A stretch of DNA of 64,000 nucleotides from NCBI GenBank assembly GCA_024362935.1, contig JANCRA010000011.1, positions 1,674,001-1,738,000 of the forward strand. Reading direction: 5' to 3'. Positions 1-12,705 of this stretch are shown piece after piece; within the stretch, counting starts at the first letter, position 1; each line of letters begins with the position of its first letter. This stretch comes from Setophaga petechia. Its lineage: Eukaryota > Chordata > Aves > Passeriformes > Parulidae. The notes beneath the pieces are model-generated. The model ran no database searches, was not told the DNA's origin, and saw only the letters and a program-made list of their open reading frames with translations. A program made the position numbers and the translations under genes.

Positions 1-2583
1 AACATGACTCATGTGTCTGCACTCAGCATCACACCAACCAGCTGCATCCCCCAACCACATCTAACAGGGCCAACTCCAAGTCTGGAACAAGCCCATGCAG
101 GCTAACCCAGCTTTCCTGGTGCCTGTTTTAGCTTGGCACCACCTTTTCCTGCTGCAGACGTTATAGCAGGCATACTCTGTAACTCCCCAACTTGACATTG
201 CTAAAGTATTTACCAACACTATCACATAGTAGAGTTGAACACAGAGCTGAACGATCTAATCCCTAACACCCCTACCCTTCCACTCTTTCAGACTCTAAAA
301 ACTTGAAGAATGAGCAAACTGGAGAGACTGATTCATTCTATCCCTTACTACCTCCAGCTCCTAAAGACAGATGCTGTGGTTCTTGCAAGAAGCCGCTAAC
401 AAGAGGAGACCTTGTGGCTGTGTTGTGTCTTCTCCTTTTTCATCAGGAGAAAGACAGTATGAGCAGGTACTTATATCCCTATCAGTCTCATCTTTATGCA
501 ACACATTGGCATCCTTGAATGCAACCTGAGATTATGGTCTGCTTGTGTTGGGCATCCATGCAATAATGTGGAGTATTGGGGATGCAGCTGTGAGGACAGC
601 CAGTGATTATGCACTTATGAATAGAATTGAGACACATTTCCTTGAAGCAGCAGAAGTGTGGAGTTGGGAATCTAGGAGGCTGACTTTTTCCAGTCTGTGC
701 TGAACAGCAGGCTCTAACATGAGGAAAAGGATTCAGGTGTTGATGAAAGGACAGATGAAAAGTTGAGTACTTGAGCAAATACAACAGAGCAGAGCCTGAT
801 AACAGGCAAAAAGTAGCATTCTTACCAAAGGACTCTGATATAAGGTGGTTTTCTTCCTGAAAAGCAAGCATGAGGACAAGCATTGAATACCACAAGAGAG
901 TTGGGGTGTGTATGGTATTGGAAATGAAAATAAAATATGACCCAGAAATCTGCAGGTGTAACCAGAATCAAAGCTGTTCTGATCACAGGCTGCATTTCCT
1001 TCACTAGAGCCCCTGTCTCTGACCACACGATCTCTGCTCCCCTGACCTTGCAACACACCGTTTGTGCAAGCAGTGGAGGAATGCACGTTTGGAACATTCC
1101 TCTCTTCTCACTCAGCAGCTCACAAATGTGTTTGGATGTGTATGTACACAACCGGAGGACTGAGTAGCTAAGATTTTAGCACTGTGCTAAAAACGTTATT
1201 TGTTCATATCAAACTAGGTTGTGTTTCTTATTTATTTAATTTCTATTTCAAAAGTGCAGCTGGACACAGAACTGAATTTCATCTGAATTTCATATGGGAA
1301 GTTCCTATACTTTCAGACTTGTGTTGTGTGCTGGCCAAGGAGGAAGGTTTCTAGCATAGAAGGCTCTGAAGAATTTTAACTCAAGAATGTCTGTTTTATT
1401 TTTGTTTCAATGTCAAGATAAAGTTCAGTCTCCTGACCTGCTGTTCTTTTCAAATATGTTGTAATAAGGACCTCATTCTCATCCTTTCTCCTTTTTCGGT
1501 CCATGCTTCTTAGGTGAGCAACAGATCCACTAAGAGCTTGCTGAGGACTCAGGTTGGTTGACTACTGTTAAAACAAAATCACTTAAAGTTAAGCTCTCTA
1601 AAGGAAAAATGGGAGGAATAAAAAAGATATCTAGATATCTTTCTTGCTATATAACATATATATTTTTTGAGATTTTTCTGTTTGTTTCTATTTTGGTTTA
1701 TTGTTTGTTCCTATTTTGCTTTCTTTTTTTCATCAAAACTGAAACCCAAAGACCAAAGAAAATGCCTTACAAGCTCTGTATTATTCTGTATTCCTATGTT
1801 AACGATTGAGCTGTGCTTCAAGCTACTGGGACAGACTAGTGGGTAGTAGACAGCAGTTCTAGATGTTTCAGGAGATTTATACAGGTAATAGTAACACTGT
1901 TAAGGGGATATTCAAACAATATAAAGGGATACAAGAAAGTGTCCAATTCAAATTACATGGTATGTTTCCTGAAATTCTGGACAAAAAGTGTAAGAAACAC
2001 GAATAGTTCTGCTGAACATGTACTGTTGCCAAAACACAAGGTTTCTTTATGTTGGTGCCTGTTTGAGTAGATAATCCTTCAGTGCTCTTTCCAAAACTAA
2101 AATAGTTGCTTGGGAAAAAATCTGAGCTTTTGCTGCAAATTCATTTTAAAAGAAATTTCCATTCATTTTGGAAGTTGTTAGAATTGCCATGTGTGCTTAC
2201 TGAATGAATCATTGCTGACACTGGTAAATGCTTTTCCATTGTATTTGTATTAAACTTATGCTGGATTCTATTGTGTTATTTTAGGGACAAGTCTGTATTT
2301 GTACTTCTTCACTTAACTCTGTCTTCTCCTGCCTTACAGACTGCACTGTTTCCTCCTTTTGTTTTATGTCAGTAATTTTCTTTGGTCTCAACAATACTTT
2401 ACTGATAAGAGGCTAAACACAAATATTTGTAACACTGAACAATGTGGGAGCTTATGGCATGGACAGTTCTGTTTTCTGGGTTAAAAGCAGGTGATAAAAT
2501 GAAGAGGGGGAGGGGAATCCCCAAACACAGCAGCTTAAGATGATTCTTATTCTTGATTTGCTGTGTCATAATCTTACTAAGGG
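1..2583. other. Non-coding stretch at the left edge
   Basis: I see no exon or repeat that I can name here. Open frames are short, overlap on both strands and lack splice-site or codon support. If the SNX31 remnant extends leftward, its PX-domain exons should lie here or beyond the window, but I could not recognise any. Confidence 0.5.
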
Positions 2584-2865
2584 AATCACAGAATTATAGA
2601 ATGGTTTGGGTTGGAAGGGACCTTAAAGACCATGAATTTCCAATCCCCGTGCCATGAGTGGGGGCACCTTCTGCTAGACCAGATTGCTGAGAGCCCTCTC
2701 CACCCTGTTCTTAAACACTTGCAGGGATTGGGCATCCATTTCTCTGGGCAAGCTGTTCCAGTATCTCAGCACTCTCACAGTAAAGATTTTTGGCCTAATA
2801 TCTAATCTGAGATTTAATCTAACCTCAGTTTAAATCTATTCTCCCCTGTTCTATTAATACATGCC
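2584..2865 (-). mobile_element. CR1 LINE fragment (3' end), minus orientation
   Basis: The stretch opens with the reverse complement of the CR1 3' tail (a cacagaat...gaatggtttgggttggaaggg pattern). It continues through the typical CR1 3' region, where the text resembles 'gggcatccatttctctgggcaagctgttcc'-type blocks in diverged form. Only the 3' few hundred bases are present, as expected for a 5'-truncated insertion. The right boundary is approximate, because similarity fades into A-rich sequence near 2865. Confidence 0.85.
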
Positions 2866-5441
2866 TTTTTGAAAATAACAGTTATCAAAAGTTGGAGATA
2901 AGTAGTGACTTCATCCCCCATGACATGATGTGAAGCTGTGCTTCTAGTTCAGTAGAATCAAATAAGATAAAATAACACCTTTAAAAAAAGGCAGCTGAGG
3001 AAACTGCTGGTTTAAGTGTTAAACAGTCTTACTTAATGTGCCTATTCTAGATGGAACTGAGATTTTATTTCCTCTAACGTCCTTTCTTGAAGATCCTCAA
3101 ATTAATCTGCCTACTAATATGCTGCATAGTGTTCTTGGAGAACTCAAACTGCTTAGAAGTAGCTTGAAACCTTGAATCATGCTTGTCTTTTTTCCCTCAT
3201 GATTCCTGAGCAGAGAGGTGGCAATGAGGGTAGGGTGCTGCCAGGTGGGACCCCCTTGGAGTGGCAGAATGGTAATGTGACCTCTGTGCTCCCAGCCCTG
3301 GGCTGCCACAGTGGATGAGGTGCCCTGCATCCAGATTGTAAAAGCTGCAGGGGTGGCAGCGAGGATCTGGGAAAAGCAGATGCATCAAGACCTCCGTGTA
3401 CTTTCCCTGTGGAGGTTTCAGGAACAGCACACACCCAGCAGCACTTACTCTGGTACTTGAGCCTTTTAACCCCCAGCACTGCTGAGCCCCAGGCAGTACA
3501 CTGGCTCTGCAGTGACCTGCTTGCTCCTCATTGAGAGTCAGCAATGAGGGGTGGGCCTTTATCTAACTATGTTTGCATCGCATGTTTGTTCCACACATCA
3601 GATACATTTTTATCACATGAAATGTATCATACCAAAATATGTGCACCACAGGTATTTGTGAGGAAGTGTCTGCTCCTTCCCATGTGAGAAAAAATTGTAA
3701 AGGTAGTCGAGAAAGCACAGCAGATGATCCTCTGTGTAAGATCCAGAGGGGGTTTTGTATCTTCACAGAAGCAAAGTAGTGCTTTTTTAATTAAAGGGAA
3801 AAACTAGACCTGTCTCCTGGATAAGAAATAAATGGATTTGGGAATAAAGATTAAATCCCTAGAAGGACTCAATGCCTTGAGAAGGGGTTCTTTTGTTCCT
3901 TAATACATGCAAACAGATGTGTGGGTATGCAGATAGGTGAAATACTGGGTGTCAGGAAAACCTTTGAGAAGTCTGTTTAAATAAGAAAGATTGTTTTAGT
4001 TTGGCTTTCCTCAACTTTTCCCCCACATATCATTCTACAAATTTTTATAACAGATTCTTAATATTCAGGTTTTTTTGGGAAAAAACTTCAAACACTTGTT
4101 GTTTGTACTTGTATAGTCTTTATGACTGAAAAAAATAAGCTACCAATCTGGACTGAATCAGTTAATCGGAGTCATGCATCCTAGGATGTTCTCCAGGGTA
4201 CCCAAAGAATAGAGCACACAGCATAAATGTCAGCTCTGCCACTCTGCTCTTGCTGACCTTGCAGGAGATGGTCCAATATACAGACCCCATCTGCAGAAAG
4301 ATGCCAAGAGTACTTGAAACCTAAGGGTTCCCAGGAACCCTCCTGTGTTTTCTGCCAGGCTAGCAAAGGTGGATACAAGAAACTAAAATTTAATGTTGCA
4401 TGCAGTTATGTACAATTCCAGCATTTTCCTCTGCTGTGATTATGAAGGGAAGTACCTCTGCTCAATTAACACCAATGCCAGAAGGATCACTGAGGGCAGT
4501 CAACAGGAGGAGGAGCTGCAGTGATGAGTTTGTGCCACCTAATCCAGAGGGAATCCCAAGGGTGTTCTCAAACAAGTTCCCATCTTCCTGAAATGAGTAA
4601 CTGACTTCCCATGCAGAGTAAAGCATGGCACTTTCTAAATATGAGCTCAGGAAAGTCTTTTAGGGACATATACAGTCCTTAATATAAAACCTGTGGAGAA
4701 CATCCCATTCCTGTGCACTACCTCACAGTTAAAAATGTGAGCTTTGCCTCTAGTCTGACTCTGTGTATCATCAGCTGACAGCCAATGGACCTGGTTTCTG
4801 TGCTTTAGTTTTCCAGATTGCAAATCAACCCTTAATTCTGTCTACACATAAGACAGTTCTCTAAGGTCACTTATTTGAGACCTGTTTTCTCATGACCTTA
4901 ATGCTTTCAGGTTTCTTTTTACACCCTCTCTCACTGTGCAGCGGTTTGGACCTTTGGGCACTGCAAAGTATTCCTGTAGCAGTGACTCTGCTCGATCCAG
5001 ATACTGTAGCCTCATTATTCTCATCAGATATTTTTCCAGGTATAGGTACTGGGATGCACTTTTTCCTTTTGGCAAGATTGTGGCTTTGAAAATTCAATTT
5101 CTGCTGTGTATTCACCTCCTCTTTTTGGAGTGTCTACTCCCTAGGAATTGACTGTGTCATGTCTGCAAACACTGAGACACCAGGTATCCTGTGGCACTTA
5201 ACACCAAAAAGACCCTCCTCTAATTCTTCAGTATCTTCCCATTACTGTTCTGCTTTTTTTTGTTTTGTTTTGTTTTTGTCATCTGCAAGGTTTAATAGTA
5301 GTTTTAGTAACTTTATGTGTATAAATGATAATCTAAATTCTTTATTTTACCTGAAGAAATAGGGAATAGAGCATCAGCATCTTCAGAAGGCTTTCAGCAA
5401 TATGGAAAGCAGTAAAACAGTGTTGCATTTCTACCTGACAG
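2866..5441. other. Non-coding stretch before the first recognised SNX31 exon
   Basis: No exon could be assigned with confidence. There is a T-rich run with TTTTG units near 5252-5278. A minus-strand frame of about 62 codons (5075 down to 4890) is open but matches no family I recognise. The + strand near 4980-5090 has a very weak resemblance to the SNX31 segment that precedes the exon at 5442, too weak to call. Confidence 0.5.
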
Positions 5442-5552
5442 GATACATTTAAGATCCAAACCTGGAGAGCCTTTTTGGATGTTTACCTTGCTGATGGCAG
5501 CAATATTAGACTTTATATCCAGACATCAGACACTGCAGAAAGAATATTACTG
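5442..5552 (+). pseudogene. SNX31: SNX31 remnant exon, start of FERM-like region (open frame)
   Basis: This exon has 37 codons, phase 0 to phase 0, with acceptor ctacctgacag and donor GTAATG. The translation contains AFLDVYLADGSNIRL and TSDTAERILL. These correspond to the human segments around AYLDIFLPNEQSIRI and TSDTAERVLE, which begin the F1-like lobe. There is no internal stop. On its own this exon would look functional; it belongs to a locus whose later exons are broken. Confidence 0.85.
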
Positions 5553-7062
5553 GTAATGGCTTTCTAGAATTGTGTTGAAAGTTTCCATTTGTGAGAAGTG
5601 GAAAAAATTAATATATTTTCAATTAGGAAAGCATAAACCTCTCTATATGAAGACATACAAGAGTATTTTCTGTGGGCTTTGAGGAGGTTACTGTACCAGA
5701 GGGCTGGGGGGCATTGCTGGTTCTGCAGATGAGATTTTGGGCCCTTAGAATTGTTCACAATTAACTTCTTAATGTTACATGACTTTTGCTTCTATGGCAT
5801 TTAGCTGTCAAGTTCAGGTTTCCTTCACACATGACAGAATTAGAAAATACACAGAGACATACTCATAATTAAACTGCCTTTGGTTTGGCATAGTGTGGGT
5901 GAAAGTTCTTGAACACTGAAGTCAGAAATTATCTAGTCTTCACTTATGTCTTGGCTGGCAGCTGCTGTTAAAACAGCGTTCCCGATGCATCTTTTTTTTC
6001 TGCACACTTCTCTTTGCTTGTTTTGTGCTTGGTGCTTTCTGTGTGTTTGCAGTGTTGGTGCTGTTCTAGTGCTGGCTCTGGAATGTCTGTAACAGCTGTT
6101 GCAATACACACAGCAAACAATTACTAGTTACAATTTGAAACCAGTAGCAACCAAATATTGTTTACACAACTGGTTGATTTGTGTTTGAAACTTCCAGCTG
6201 GAGTTCCCTTCTTATGCCAGGGGAGGAGGAGCAACAACGGCTCTGCTTATTTTTGTGTGTATTTAATTTGCACATTTATGTGTGCACAAGCAAGGCTTCT
6301 TTGGTTGCCCTCATTTCCTAATCCTAACAGCAATAACAAAGCATGCATCTGTCTGATGGGTGCTGCTCTTTGTCATATGATTCTAAAATTTCCTCTCATT
6401 GCACTGAAAAGTGTACACCTGTGTTTCTGCTGTGCCTTTGCAATCTGAGTTTGTGGAGGTGGTTCTCAACTGGCTGTAGGTATAAGGGAGCTGAGCAGGT
6501 GTTTGCTGTACTCTGTTGAGCTGATACGTGTTAGTCCAGCTTCAAAACTTACACTGTCTGTGCATAGGAACCATAAACTGGATAACACATGATGACACCT
6601 TGCTGGCTTTGTTCTGTCATGGGGTTTTCACCACCTGAGGTAATGCTGGGACCTGTTCTTCCAGGGGAATGTGTCAGAGTCTGCCTTGGACCCTGCAACA
6701 GACTTGTGAGGTGGGACAAGCCGAAGGCAAAAAGCCTTGGGGGTGGCAGGGAGACAGGAATTCTGATTTGGGGAGAGAGAAGCAGGTGCTAATAGGGTAG
6801 AAGAAAGAAGGAGACAGGTTTGGACAAGAAACTTGAATAGGGGCCTTGGGTAAGGAAAGGATTTTCTAATATACTTTAAAAACCATTAATCACTTGTGCT
6901 TGATAAACTTGTCAGTTTGCAGTGAGTCAGGGTAATTTCCAAGACAGACGTGGTGCTGTATATTGCTTTGTATGTTACTTCTGTGTATCTTTAACGTTTA
7001 CGTGATACTGTAAAGAAGCAATGACACTTCAAATACTGCAGACACCATTTCTTCTTTTGTAG

Positions 7063-7110
7063 TCCTAAAGATGAAATAGGGCTTTTGGGAATTATTTAGC
7101 TTTGGTCACT
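7063..7110 (+). pseudogene. SNX31: Tentative degraded SNX31 exon
   Basis: A good acceptor (cttcttttgtag) and a GTAAAT donor bracket 48 bases. One frame reads EIGLLGII, then a stop, then LWSL. This loosely follows the SNX31 segment HKIGLCRELLGYFGLFLI with a deletion of about three codons and one stop. The position between the exons at 5442 and 9395 is correct. The similarity is short and could be chance. Confidence 0.3.
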
Positions 7111-9100
7111 GTAAATTGCTACTACATTCACTGTTATTTTGTGATGGAGATAGATTTTACAACCTTCACTCTCTAATATTCTGGTGCTCAGGCAGCATAT
7201 ACCAGTTTGTGCTTTGATCCAATAAATAAAAACAGTCAAAATCCTACTAAATCTGAGATCTGCGTTTGCCATTCCTTGGATATGCCATCTGGTATGCTTA
7301 GTATTGCACTACCAAGGGATAACACTTTAGTCTGTGGCTAGTTTCTTGCAGTAATTTGGGAGGACAACAGTGGCAGACAGAATAAAAGGTGATAGTCACT
7401 TTTTTATCTTTTGTGTTTGGACTATGAAACTTTCTTCCCATCATATCTGGTGTCTGAATTGACTGTGAGACAAGTGATTTTAATGGTCTACTGCCATCTC
7501 TGGTAATAGTCCTGATATTAACAGGGATAAGGAAAACCTTGCTAGCGTGTTTTTTAAATTTTAACTGGAAACAATTCTTTCCTATCTATATTTAGCTTGA
7601 TGTCTACTTTTTTCCATGTAGAAAAAACATATCTGCTCTTTGAACCCACTGATACAGCTGGAGAAAACCCTTCTGAACTGAATTTACAATGAATTTACAA
7701 TACTGTCACTGTGACTCAGAGTTTGAAGTGTTTTGGGATCATTAGGCTTTGGAAGAAGAGAAACCTGACCCTTCCACCTTATGCTCAGACAAAGAAAGTC
7801 CATCCTCTGTGACCAAAACATGAGGTTGCATGATCTGCCAGAGTAGCTATGACAGTAGTATTCTCAGGACTGAAGAGATTTCTCTATAATTGTCACACCA
7901 CTTTCAATTATGGCCACTGTAGAATTTAGGAATGCTTCAATGGTACTGCATTCTTTTAGGTTATGGCTGTTTAAAAGTTATGCTTTGATTTTTCAGAACC
8001 TAAGCCAGAATAAGATAACTCTCCCAGTCAGATTCAGTGGTTAGTTGTTGGATTATTCCCAGCTTTTCAGAGAGAGGGCAACTGAGAGATGTTTTAAAAG
8101 ATTGTATTCCATTGTCAGTCTTGATGAAGGCTGAGACATAAGAGATGTAAAACTCAACACCATTCTCTCAGAAGCCAACCTATTTCCTGGTTACAATACC
8201 TTACAAATGTTTTTCAGCCTACTAGCTTTTGCCACACAATGCTGCTAATACTTCTAACACAAATCACCTATATTTTTGCCCCACGTGGTCCTGCTACAAT
8301 ACATCTTTCACAGTTCTAATTTTCTAAAATATCTTGTCTTTTTACAAGGCCATAGTTTGAAACTTGTTGAAACTTGTTTCTAGTTCAATCTCTCTCTCAA
8401 CAATGTCATCTCTATTCCATGGCCTTCCCAAGTCAGCACACCTTATCTCAGTGTTTGCATACAGATGTACAAGACTGTGTGAGCTTCCTGTCAGGTTTTG
8501 AGAATTCCTTACAAATCCATTTCTCACAGTTAGTGGGCTCACCTCTGCCTGATTTTTCTGTCCTCACTATCCCATTGTGCAGCTAGTCCTGCAAATATTG
8601 TCTGCATTTTCTGTTGGTGCTACTTCTGCCCTCTTTCAGAGAAGATGTAGAGAACCCACAGCAACCTAAAAGCAACCCAAATGTCAAGCCAGATAGGGTT
8701 TTTCCTCTTTATGCATTATTGATAATGAAAGTCCAACAGAGCTCAAGTCTGCTCTCATCAGAAGCCTTTACAGAGAACCCTACAAGACTGGTGTTTTCAC
8801 TAAAGGGCAGGATGTGTAGGTATTTCCTAGAAAAACAAGAGAACTCTATCAGCCTAGAAAATACACAAATCCTGTAAAAATACATATTTGTGGTGCTCAT
8901 GAGTAATGTTAACTCAAAGCACAGTGCTCACTGTACAACAGGATTTGAGGATTTAGTAGTCAAGATCTGGAATAACATTGCATTAGAGAATAAATGCATG
9001 ACAGTAGTAAACACAGTCTATTTTATTGCATTTTTATGTTGCTTTGAATCTTATGAAACTCATCACAAATTCACATGCTGGAATATGGGAGTGGTTCACT

Positions 9101-9201
9101 TTTATTTATTTATTTTTATTTTTATATATTTTATTTTTTATATATTTATATATTTTAATATTTATTTTATAGATATATTTTTAATATTTATTTACTTTTA
9201 A
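9101..9201. repeat. AT-rich low-complexity run (TTTA/TATT units)
   Basis: About 100 bases are almost entirely A and T, built from irregular TTTA, TATT and ATATTT units, inside an intron of the SNX31 remnant. The long open frame across it is a composition artefact. Confidence 0.9.
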
Positions 9202-9394
9202 ATGAGCAGTTAAATTGGACATAAGGGAAAATTTATAAACAGTTAAGTTACATTCATAGGTATTGAACACTTCTTCCTTATTCATGCTAATGTATAGTGA
9301 AGTTTCTGACCTTCTTTGTTTTTGAAGGTTACATTGTGTGAAGTGGGTCTGTTGAGAGAATCTATAAAATATTTTAACCTATTTTTATTTCAAG

Positions 9395-9418
9395 ATTGTG
9401 ATGATGAAAGTCTCTCTG
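9395..9418 (+). pseudogene. SNX31: SNX31 remnant micro-exon
   Basis: These 24 bases sit between a polypyrimidine-rich acceptor (tttttatttcaag) and a perfect GTAAGT donor. Phase 2 in and phase 1 out give CDDESLS plus a G. That G joins the next exon at 11050 to make the VVEK... stretch, and the length matches the human segment FGKEGKLS exactly. The sequence has diverged but the splice sites are good and there is no stop. Confidence 0.7.
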
Positions 9419-11049
9419 GTAAGTTTTACATGGTGCTTAACTTACCCCTCCCTTGGATTTTTGTTGTTGTTGGCTGCAGTGACTGAATCTGAAATCTGAA
9501 CAAGACTTGCATGATCCTGCTAAGGTTAAAAGACCCATCTGGTCTGATAAATTCCCTCGAGCTCTCTCTCCCTACATCTTGGAAAGTCTGGTAGTGGAGA
9601 ACAAAGTCTGGCAAGAGAGAGGGTGGTGTGGGAGTAAGACTTTCACATATGAAATATTCCTTTGAGTTTACAAGTCACATAGCAACTTTACCACATGGGA
9701 GCTATTGGGTGTGTATTCTAGGTAGGCATTTCATTGGATGGCCATACCTACATGAAACAGCTCTTAATTTACAGATCACATGCTGACTTTAACAATAGGA
9801 CTGGAAGCTCTCTTGTAATACTTATAAACAATGTCTCTAGCTTACTTTCCTTTATATCTTTATGTGTTTCTTTTCTTAACAGCCAGTAACTGAAGTTTGA
9901 CCACAATGTTTTTAAGCATGCTGTAAATCAGGGTTGTGAGCGTCTTTATGATCATAAAATGTGAAGAGGCTTTTGGATCCTCATTGATCTGCTGATGCCC
10001 TGTTTCCCATGTGGGTGGGTACGTGGATGAGGCAGGCTCCAGGCCTGTGACTGGGACAGGCTCAGGCCACATGAGGGCAGTGAACAGTCTTTGCTGTTAA
10101 CTGGAGTTAAGCTAGGCATTGGAGTTATTTAGCTTTTTTCAGTCTTTTCATTGGCATCAAGATGTTAGTGCTCTTCTGAATGTTTTAAAATGAAGGTCCT
10201 ATTACTACTGGACTTACTAAGGAACTCAGGCTTTCTTAGTGAGGTAGGAACTTTACAGTCTGTGTCTATTTTATTTATTATTCCCTTGCCCTCTTCATTG
10301 TGCTGTGAAAGATATCTCTGAGTACACAGTTGGCAGTTACTACATCTCAAATGTAACTTGCAGTGCAGTTCCAGATGGAATTATTTTTGCCTTGTATTGT
10401 GATATGATCAGATACACAGGAGAATAGAAAAGTTTTTCAGTTGATGACATTTCTATGTATCTTTGATAATCCTCACAAATACACCAAGTCCAAAGGTAAC
10501 CCACATTCCACGGCCAAAAATGTTTAGATGCTCACACACTTAAAAAGGTATGTTTAAGTGTTCTGCTGAATCATGCTATTGGCTTAGAATTAAATGTTTA
10601 CAGATTTGGGCCTTTAGACTTACTTTTTTTTTTTTTAAGTGAGCAGAAAACTAGTGATCTCTGAAGAGTGGCATGCTTTTCTTGTTGTACATTGACATTT
10701 TATCCACCTTGTCTGGTGATCTGTTCCAGAAAAGCAGCAGTCCTGGAAGTTTCCATCCGTGTGTCCCGTAACATCTATCATGCTTAGCTGTGTTTTGAAT
10801 GAAGGCTATCCTAGAAGACCATAGTCTCAGGGAGCAGACATGTTCTGTAAATAGTAGAGCTTAGACTGTTCTGTAAACTTAGAGAAGTGAGGAAGGTAAC
10901 TAGCTTGTCACCTAACTTTACTCCAGAATCTGTATGGTTTTTCTTCTCTAAAAGCACATTGCTAGACAGCAATAACTGATACATTAAAGTAGTTGAACTT
11001 TTTCCCTAGATATCACCAAATGTCTCTTTTTTTTTTTTTCTTTTTCCAG

Positions 11050-11116
11050 TGGTGGAAAAAGTGGCGGAACTTGAACTTCCTTACGTGAGACTTCAGAACA
11101 TGAAGGAGTTGCACTA
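11050..11116 (+). pseudogene. SNX31: SNX31 remnant exon containing the conserved ELPYV motif
   Basis: This 67-base exon follows a strong T-rich acceptor ending tttttccag and ends at donor GTAAGC. The translation VEKVAELELPYVRLQNMKELH matches human KKLADFELPYVSLGSSEVEN at the same phase. ELPYV is a signature shared by SNX17 and SNX31 FERM-like modules. The frame is intact. A TAG seen when reading past the exon lies across the donor site and is not a lesion. Confidence 0.85.
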
Positions 11117-12089
11117 GTAAGCTTGGGATCAGAAAGTGGTGAGCAAGAAGCTTAAGTGAAATGACTAAGATGCATGACAACTACTATAAGCAGAGAAAGG
11201 AGTCCCTTGAATAACTTAGTTACAAAGCCTTCAATCTTCAGCACCTTGACTGGGTTTTTTCTGTTTTTTGAGGTCAATTTTTAATTTGAATCGACTGGTT
11301 TCTGTGGTGTTGCATGTTTTAAATTTTAGCACTGTAGTATCCCTGAAGGGTCCTTTATTGTAGCTAGCTACTTATTCCCTCTCTCTCTCAGAATCTATAA
11401 AGAGGTGTTTTGTGGCTCCTTGCCTCCTAATATTTATACTTGCAAAATGCAGTGACCACAAATAAAAATATACCCACAAACAATATAGAAGAGAACTTTG
11501 AGTTCTGAGTTACAAGCTGCCTCTCTGGGCAGAGGTGGATTACTTTTTATCTGAAGTGCTCATTTCTATACACTAATATACCTGAGGCCATATCTTGAGC
11601 ACTTCTTTTAGTAAGTGGCCTGGCTTAAACAGCAGAGCACTCTTCCCCTTCCATTTCCTTGTTCCTTGGGCTACTGGTCCATTATGCTGGTGGAATTGTG
11701 TGGGTAAACAGTGGTGAACTGGACTGGTGAGCTAACCTGGTCTAAAAATACTGGCTCTTTATTTTTGATTTGGTTTTGATGGAGGGTTTTTGGCCTGAGT
11801 CAGTCCCCTGGTTCTGTTTGCTGTGCAGCAAATGGTAATGCTAATTTGTGAGTGAGGATTACCCCTGGGGATGGGGAGCCTGGTGCCAAGGTCCCATTTG
11901 TCAGAGTGCCCCGAGGGGGCAGTTAGGCAGTGTAGCAGAGCCGGTCTAATGGCTCCCTGCTGCAGTTGCACTCAGGTCTACCTCTCCCTACAAAGAAACA
12001 GAAAACAAACAAATCTATTTTTGCTTGCTTAGTGACTTGTACTGATTGCAGCAGATGTATGAATGGAGTGGAAGAGGAAGAATGGACCA

Positions 12090-12705
12090 CGTCTTTTGGT
12101 GGCTGTCAGAACCCAGGACATCCCTCTGACTGTCCTGAGCAGCCAAGACCCCTGCCAGGGGGCTCAGAGACCCTGGCACAGAGCCCAAAACACCTGTGGT
12201 TTTGATTATGACCCGTGGAGCAAGTTACCAACCTTGTATGAAGATCAACAGGCCACAACAGTTTAGTAGAATATTAGTGAAGTTATCACAGGGTGGAAAA
12301 GTAGATTTTAGGGTTTTTGGTATGGGGGTTCAGGAGGCAAGATGGAGGGAACTGGGTGTGTCTAGCCTTTCTCCTTCTTCTTCTTGGCCTCCATTTTCTG
12401 CTGTGATGTTGGCACTTTTAGATTGGTTTAGAGTAGAAGCTCACTGTCTAACATAGGTGATAGGTATTGGAAAGTAATTGTAAACACTGCATACATTGTT
12501 TTTAGTATAAAGACATAACACCGCCCCAGGGGCAGGCAGAGTGCCTGTGGCTGCCTTGCTGAGCAGATCTGGGCTGGGCAGAAAGAAAATTTTATAGATA
12601 AGAATTAATAAACAACCTCAAGACTGCAAAGTGCAGAGTCCAGACTCATTCTTCAGTTGTGCTGGCCGAAGCAGAGACATCCTATGCATCTCAGGGCAAC
12701 AATTA
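12090..12705 (+). mobile_element. Probable solo LTR of an endogenous retrovirus, in an intron of the SNX31 remnant
   Basis: The block has the look of an avian ERV LTR. It has a U3-like region with a CT-rich stretch near 12370, a 'tagtataaaga' TATA-like box near 12505, and a polyadenylation signal of the 'taagaattaataaacaacc' type near 12600. It then carries the R/U5-like text that follows such signals in passerine LTRs. No gag, pol or env frame is seen nearby, so a solo LTR is likely. The left boundary is uncertain: a TGTGG at 12195 is an alternative start, and no clear target-site duplication was found. Confidence 0.6.

Larger units (their letters stand above)
5553..9394. other. Intron sequence of the SNX31 remnant
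   Basis: Apart from the tentative exon near 7063 and the AT-rich run at 9101-9201, I see nothing that I can name. Confidence 0.5.

Noticed and set aside
4970..5090. Plus-strand VTLLDPDTVASLFSSDIF then FFLLARL, weakly like the SNX31 stretch before the exon at 5442
   Set aside because: The position is right, but the match needs several gaps, lacks good splice sites, and competes with an open frame on the other strand.
8660..8720. NPNVKPDRVFPLYAL, resembling the SNX31 segment DPNVLRSDVFVEFLKL
   Set aside because: It lies downstream of the exon at 5442, which encodes a later part of the protein, so the order is wrong. The similarity is short.
8890..9201. 103-codon open frame ending in Phe/Ile/Tyr-rich sequence
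   Set aside because: Its end is translated AT-rich low-complexity sequence.
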